This document shows, piece after piece, positions 5,136 through 5,998 of a stretch of 5,998 bases of DNA. The DNA comes from an uncultured Solirubrobacteraceae bacterium (GTDB lineage: Bacteria > Actinomycetota > Thermoleophilia > Solirubrobacterales > Solirubrobacteraceae). The notes under the pieces were generated by a model. The model was not told where the DNA came from, did not search any database, and saw only the letters and a program-made list of their open reading frames with translations. Each line of letters begins with the position of its first letter. Position 1 is the stretch's first letter. The stretch is from the NCBI GenBank assembly GCA_955652345.1, contig CATPBV010000299.1, positions 1-5,998 on the forward strand. Direction: 5' to 3'. The position numbers and the translations under genes were made by a program.

Positions 5136-5998
5136 CTAGCCGTGCCGGCGAGCCTTGTCCGCCTCGCGCGCGAGCTCGGTGACCACGGCGAAGAACTCCG
5201 CCGATTGACCCCGGAACAGGCCGTCGGCGGTCAGTGCCTTGGCCGCTCCCATCGCCGCGCCCTCGGTGGCGGTCGGCCGGATGATCGAGACCTTCGGGAA
5301 CTTGCGCGACAGGAACACCGTCGGCTCCGGCATGATCAGGTTCGTCTGGGTGTCCTGGCTCCCGGACGCGTTGAGATTCGGGAACTCCAGCCCGTTCGTC
5401 GGGTCGGTCCCGACAATGGCGTTACCCGCCTTGTCCTGCCAGGTCTGGAAGTGCATCGTCTCTGTCGGTCCAATGCTCAGCAGGATGCGGAGCACCTCGG
5501 GGCTCTTCACCCTCTGGGCAAGCGACGGGTACAGGCTCGTCCCGCCCTGCTCGATGAACCCGAAGTGGAACGCTGCGGTGTTGGCGATCGCCTGAATGTG
5601 CTTCTCGGGCTTCAGGTCAGCATCTGACCGCGGGATCGCCGGGAAGCGGCCCTTCAGAAGCCCCGGCACCGCCGGGGCGAAGGTGCCGCCGAGGTCGGGG
5701 TTCGCGTTCGAGCTGCGGTACTTCGTCCAGTAGCTCGTGTCCACGGTCAGCTCCATCAGGTTGGTGAGGCGCGGGATCTGCTGGGCTCCCGTGGCCTTGC
5801 TGCTGGGTAGCGTCCGGAACCGCTCGAGGTTCGCCGGCTTCGCGCCGTGGGCCTGGAGATAGGCGTTGATGAACGTGAAGTGAGTGAACTCGTCGTCGGT
5901 GTTGTCGTGGACGTACTGCGACATGTCCGCGTCGAGCTTGTTCAGCCGCTTCGTGTACTCCGCGCTGCCGCTGCCGCCCGGAACCTCGTTGTCCTGGA
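5136..5998 (-). CDS. Ferritin-like domain protein (N-terminus beyond the window)
   Basis: The frame stays open to the window edge; 286 residues are visible, counted here from the edge. An internal Met (ATG at 5924-5922) is not the likely start, because 24 more in-frame residues precede it (QDNEVPGGSGSAEYTKRLNK...) and run straight into the helix. Two E..H motifs typical of diiron four-helix bundles are present: DDEFTH (E36, H39) and TETMH (E179, H182), with E149 in HFGFIEQGG as the partner carboxylate of the second helix pair. The first helix, with its Glu, must lie upstream. This matches the ferritin-like/desiccation-related family, many of which carry a Tat or Sec export signal; that part is not visible. 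A 110-residue segment between the two pairs and a C-terminal region with MPEPTVFLSRKFPKV follow the family layout. The role may be iron or oxidative-stress related, but no function is proven. It is convergent with the operon and not co-transcribed. Confidence 0.85.
   Translation of the reverse strand, partial: QDNEVPGGSGSAEYTKRLNKLDADMSQYVHDNTDDEFTHFTFINAYLQAHGAKPANLERFRTLPSSKATGAQQIPRLTNLMELTVDTSYWTKYRSSNANPDLGGTFAPAVPGLLKGRFPAIPRSDADLKPEKHIQAIANTAAFHFGFIEQGGTSLYPSLAQRVKSPEVLRILLSIGPTETMHFQTWQDKAGNAIVGTDPTNGLEFPNLNASGSQDTQTNLIMPEPTVFLSRKFPKVSIIRPTATEGAAMGAAKALTADGLFRGQSAEFFAVVTELAREADKARRHG

Noticed and set aside
5064..5627. Plus-strand open frame (187 codons) opposite the ferritin-like gene
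   Set aside because: The minus strand carries conserved E..H ferritin motifs. The plus frame begins inside the hairpin cluster and shows no recognisable domain.
1..5998. CRISPR array, tRNA, rRNA, insertion sequence or attachment site
   Set aside because: I saw no regularly spaced repeats, transposase-like frame, tRNA-like cloverleaf or flanking direct repeats. Gene order and base composition look uniform, so a mobile element is not supported.

Overview
This is a GC-rich window with strong G/C preference at third codon positions, frequent GTG starts and tightly packed genes. The mix of a dienelactone-hydrolase-type protein, a MoxR/DUF58/DUF4129 operon with overlapping genes and an E..H ferritin-like protein fits a high-GC actinobacterium, plausibly of the Thermoleophilia (Solirubrobacterales/Gaiellales) type. 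That placement is an inference from style and gene content. No rRNA, tRNA or marker gene is present to confirm it.

Layout. Positions 1-143 (minus) hold the N-terminus of a dienelactone hydrolase family protein cut by the window edge. A 52-base divergent spacer separates it from a plus-strand VOC (glyoxalase/dioxygenase fold) gene at 196-888. After an 84-base gap, five plus-strand genes run from 973 to 4992 with every junction overlapping: a four-TM protein with a C-terminal DUF4129 domain (973-1887), a small one-TM basic protein (1871-2269), a MoxR-family AAA+ ATPase (2266-3249), a DUF58 membrane protein with a von Willebrand A-like region (3239-4576), and a small multi-TM protein (4573-4992). 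A 143-base convergent spacer with three strong GC hairpins follows. The window ends in a minus-strand ferritin-like protein (5136 to beyond 5998) whose N-terminus lies outside.

How the genes work together. The 973-4992 block is a MoxR-type ATPase operon. The cytosolic AAA+ protein is expected to act on, or through, its membrane-bound DUF58 partner, with the DUF4129 protein and the two small membrane proteins as further parts of the same envelope-associated complex. The transglutaminase-like (TgpA) membrane protein often found in such clusters is absent here. The cluster closes instead with a 139-residue membrane protein. The client or substrate of the complex cannot be read from the sequence.

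Most of the window is conventional. The points worth a second look are the operon composition, the DUF58 MIDAS-like site that lacks its serines, a His-bearing loop in the DUF4129 protein, the hairpin cluster at the operon end, and the asymmetric VOC protein.
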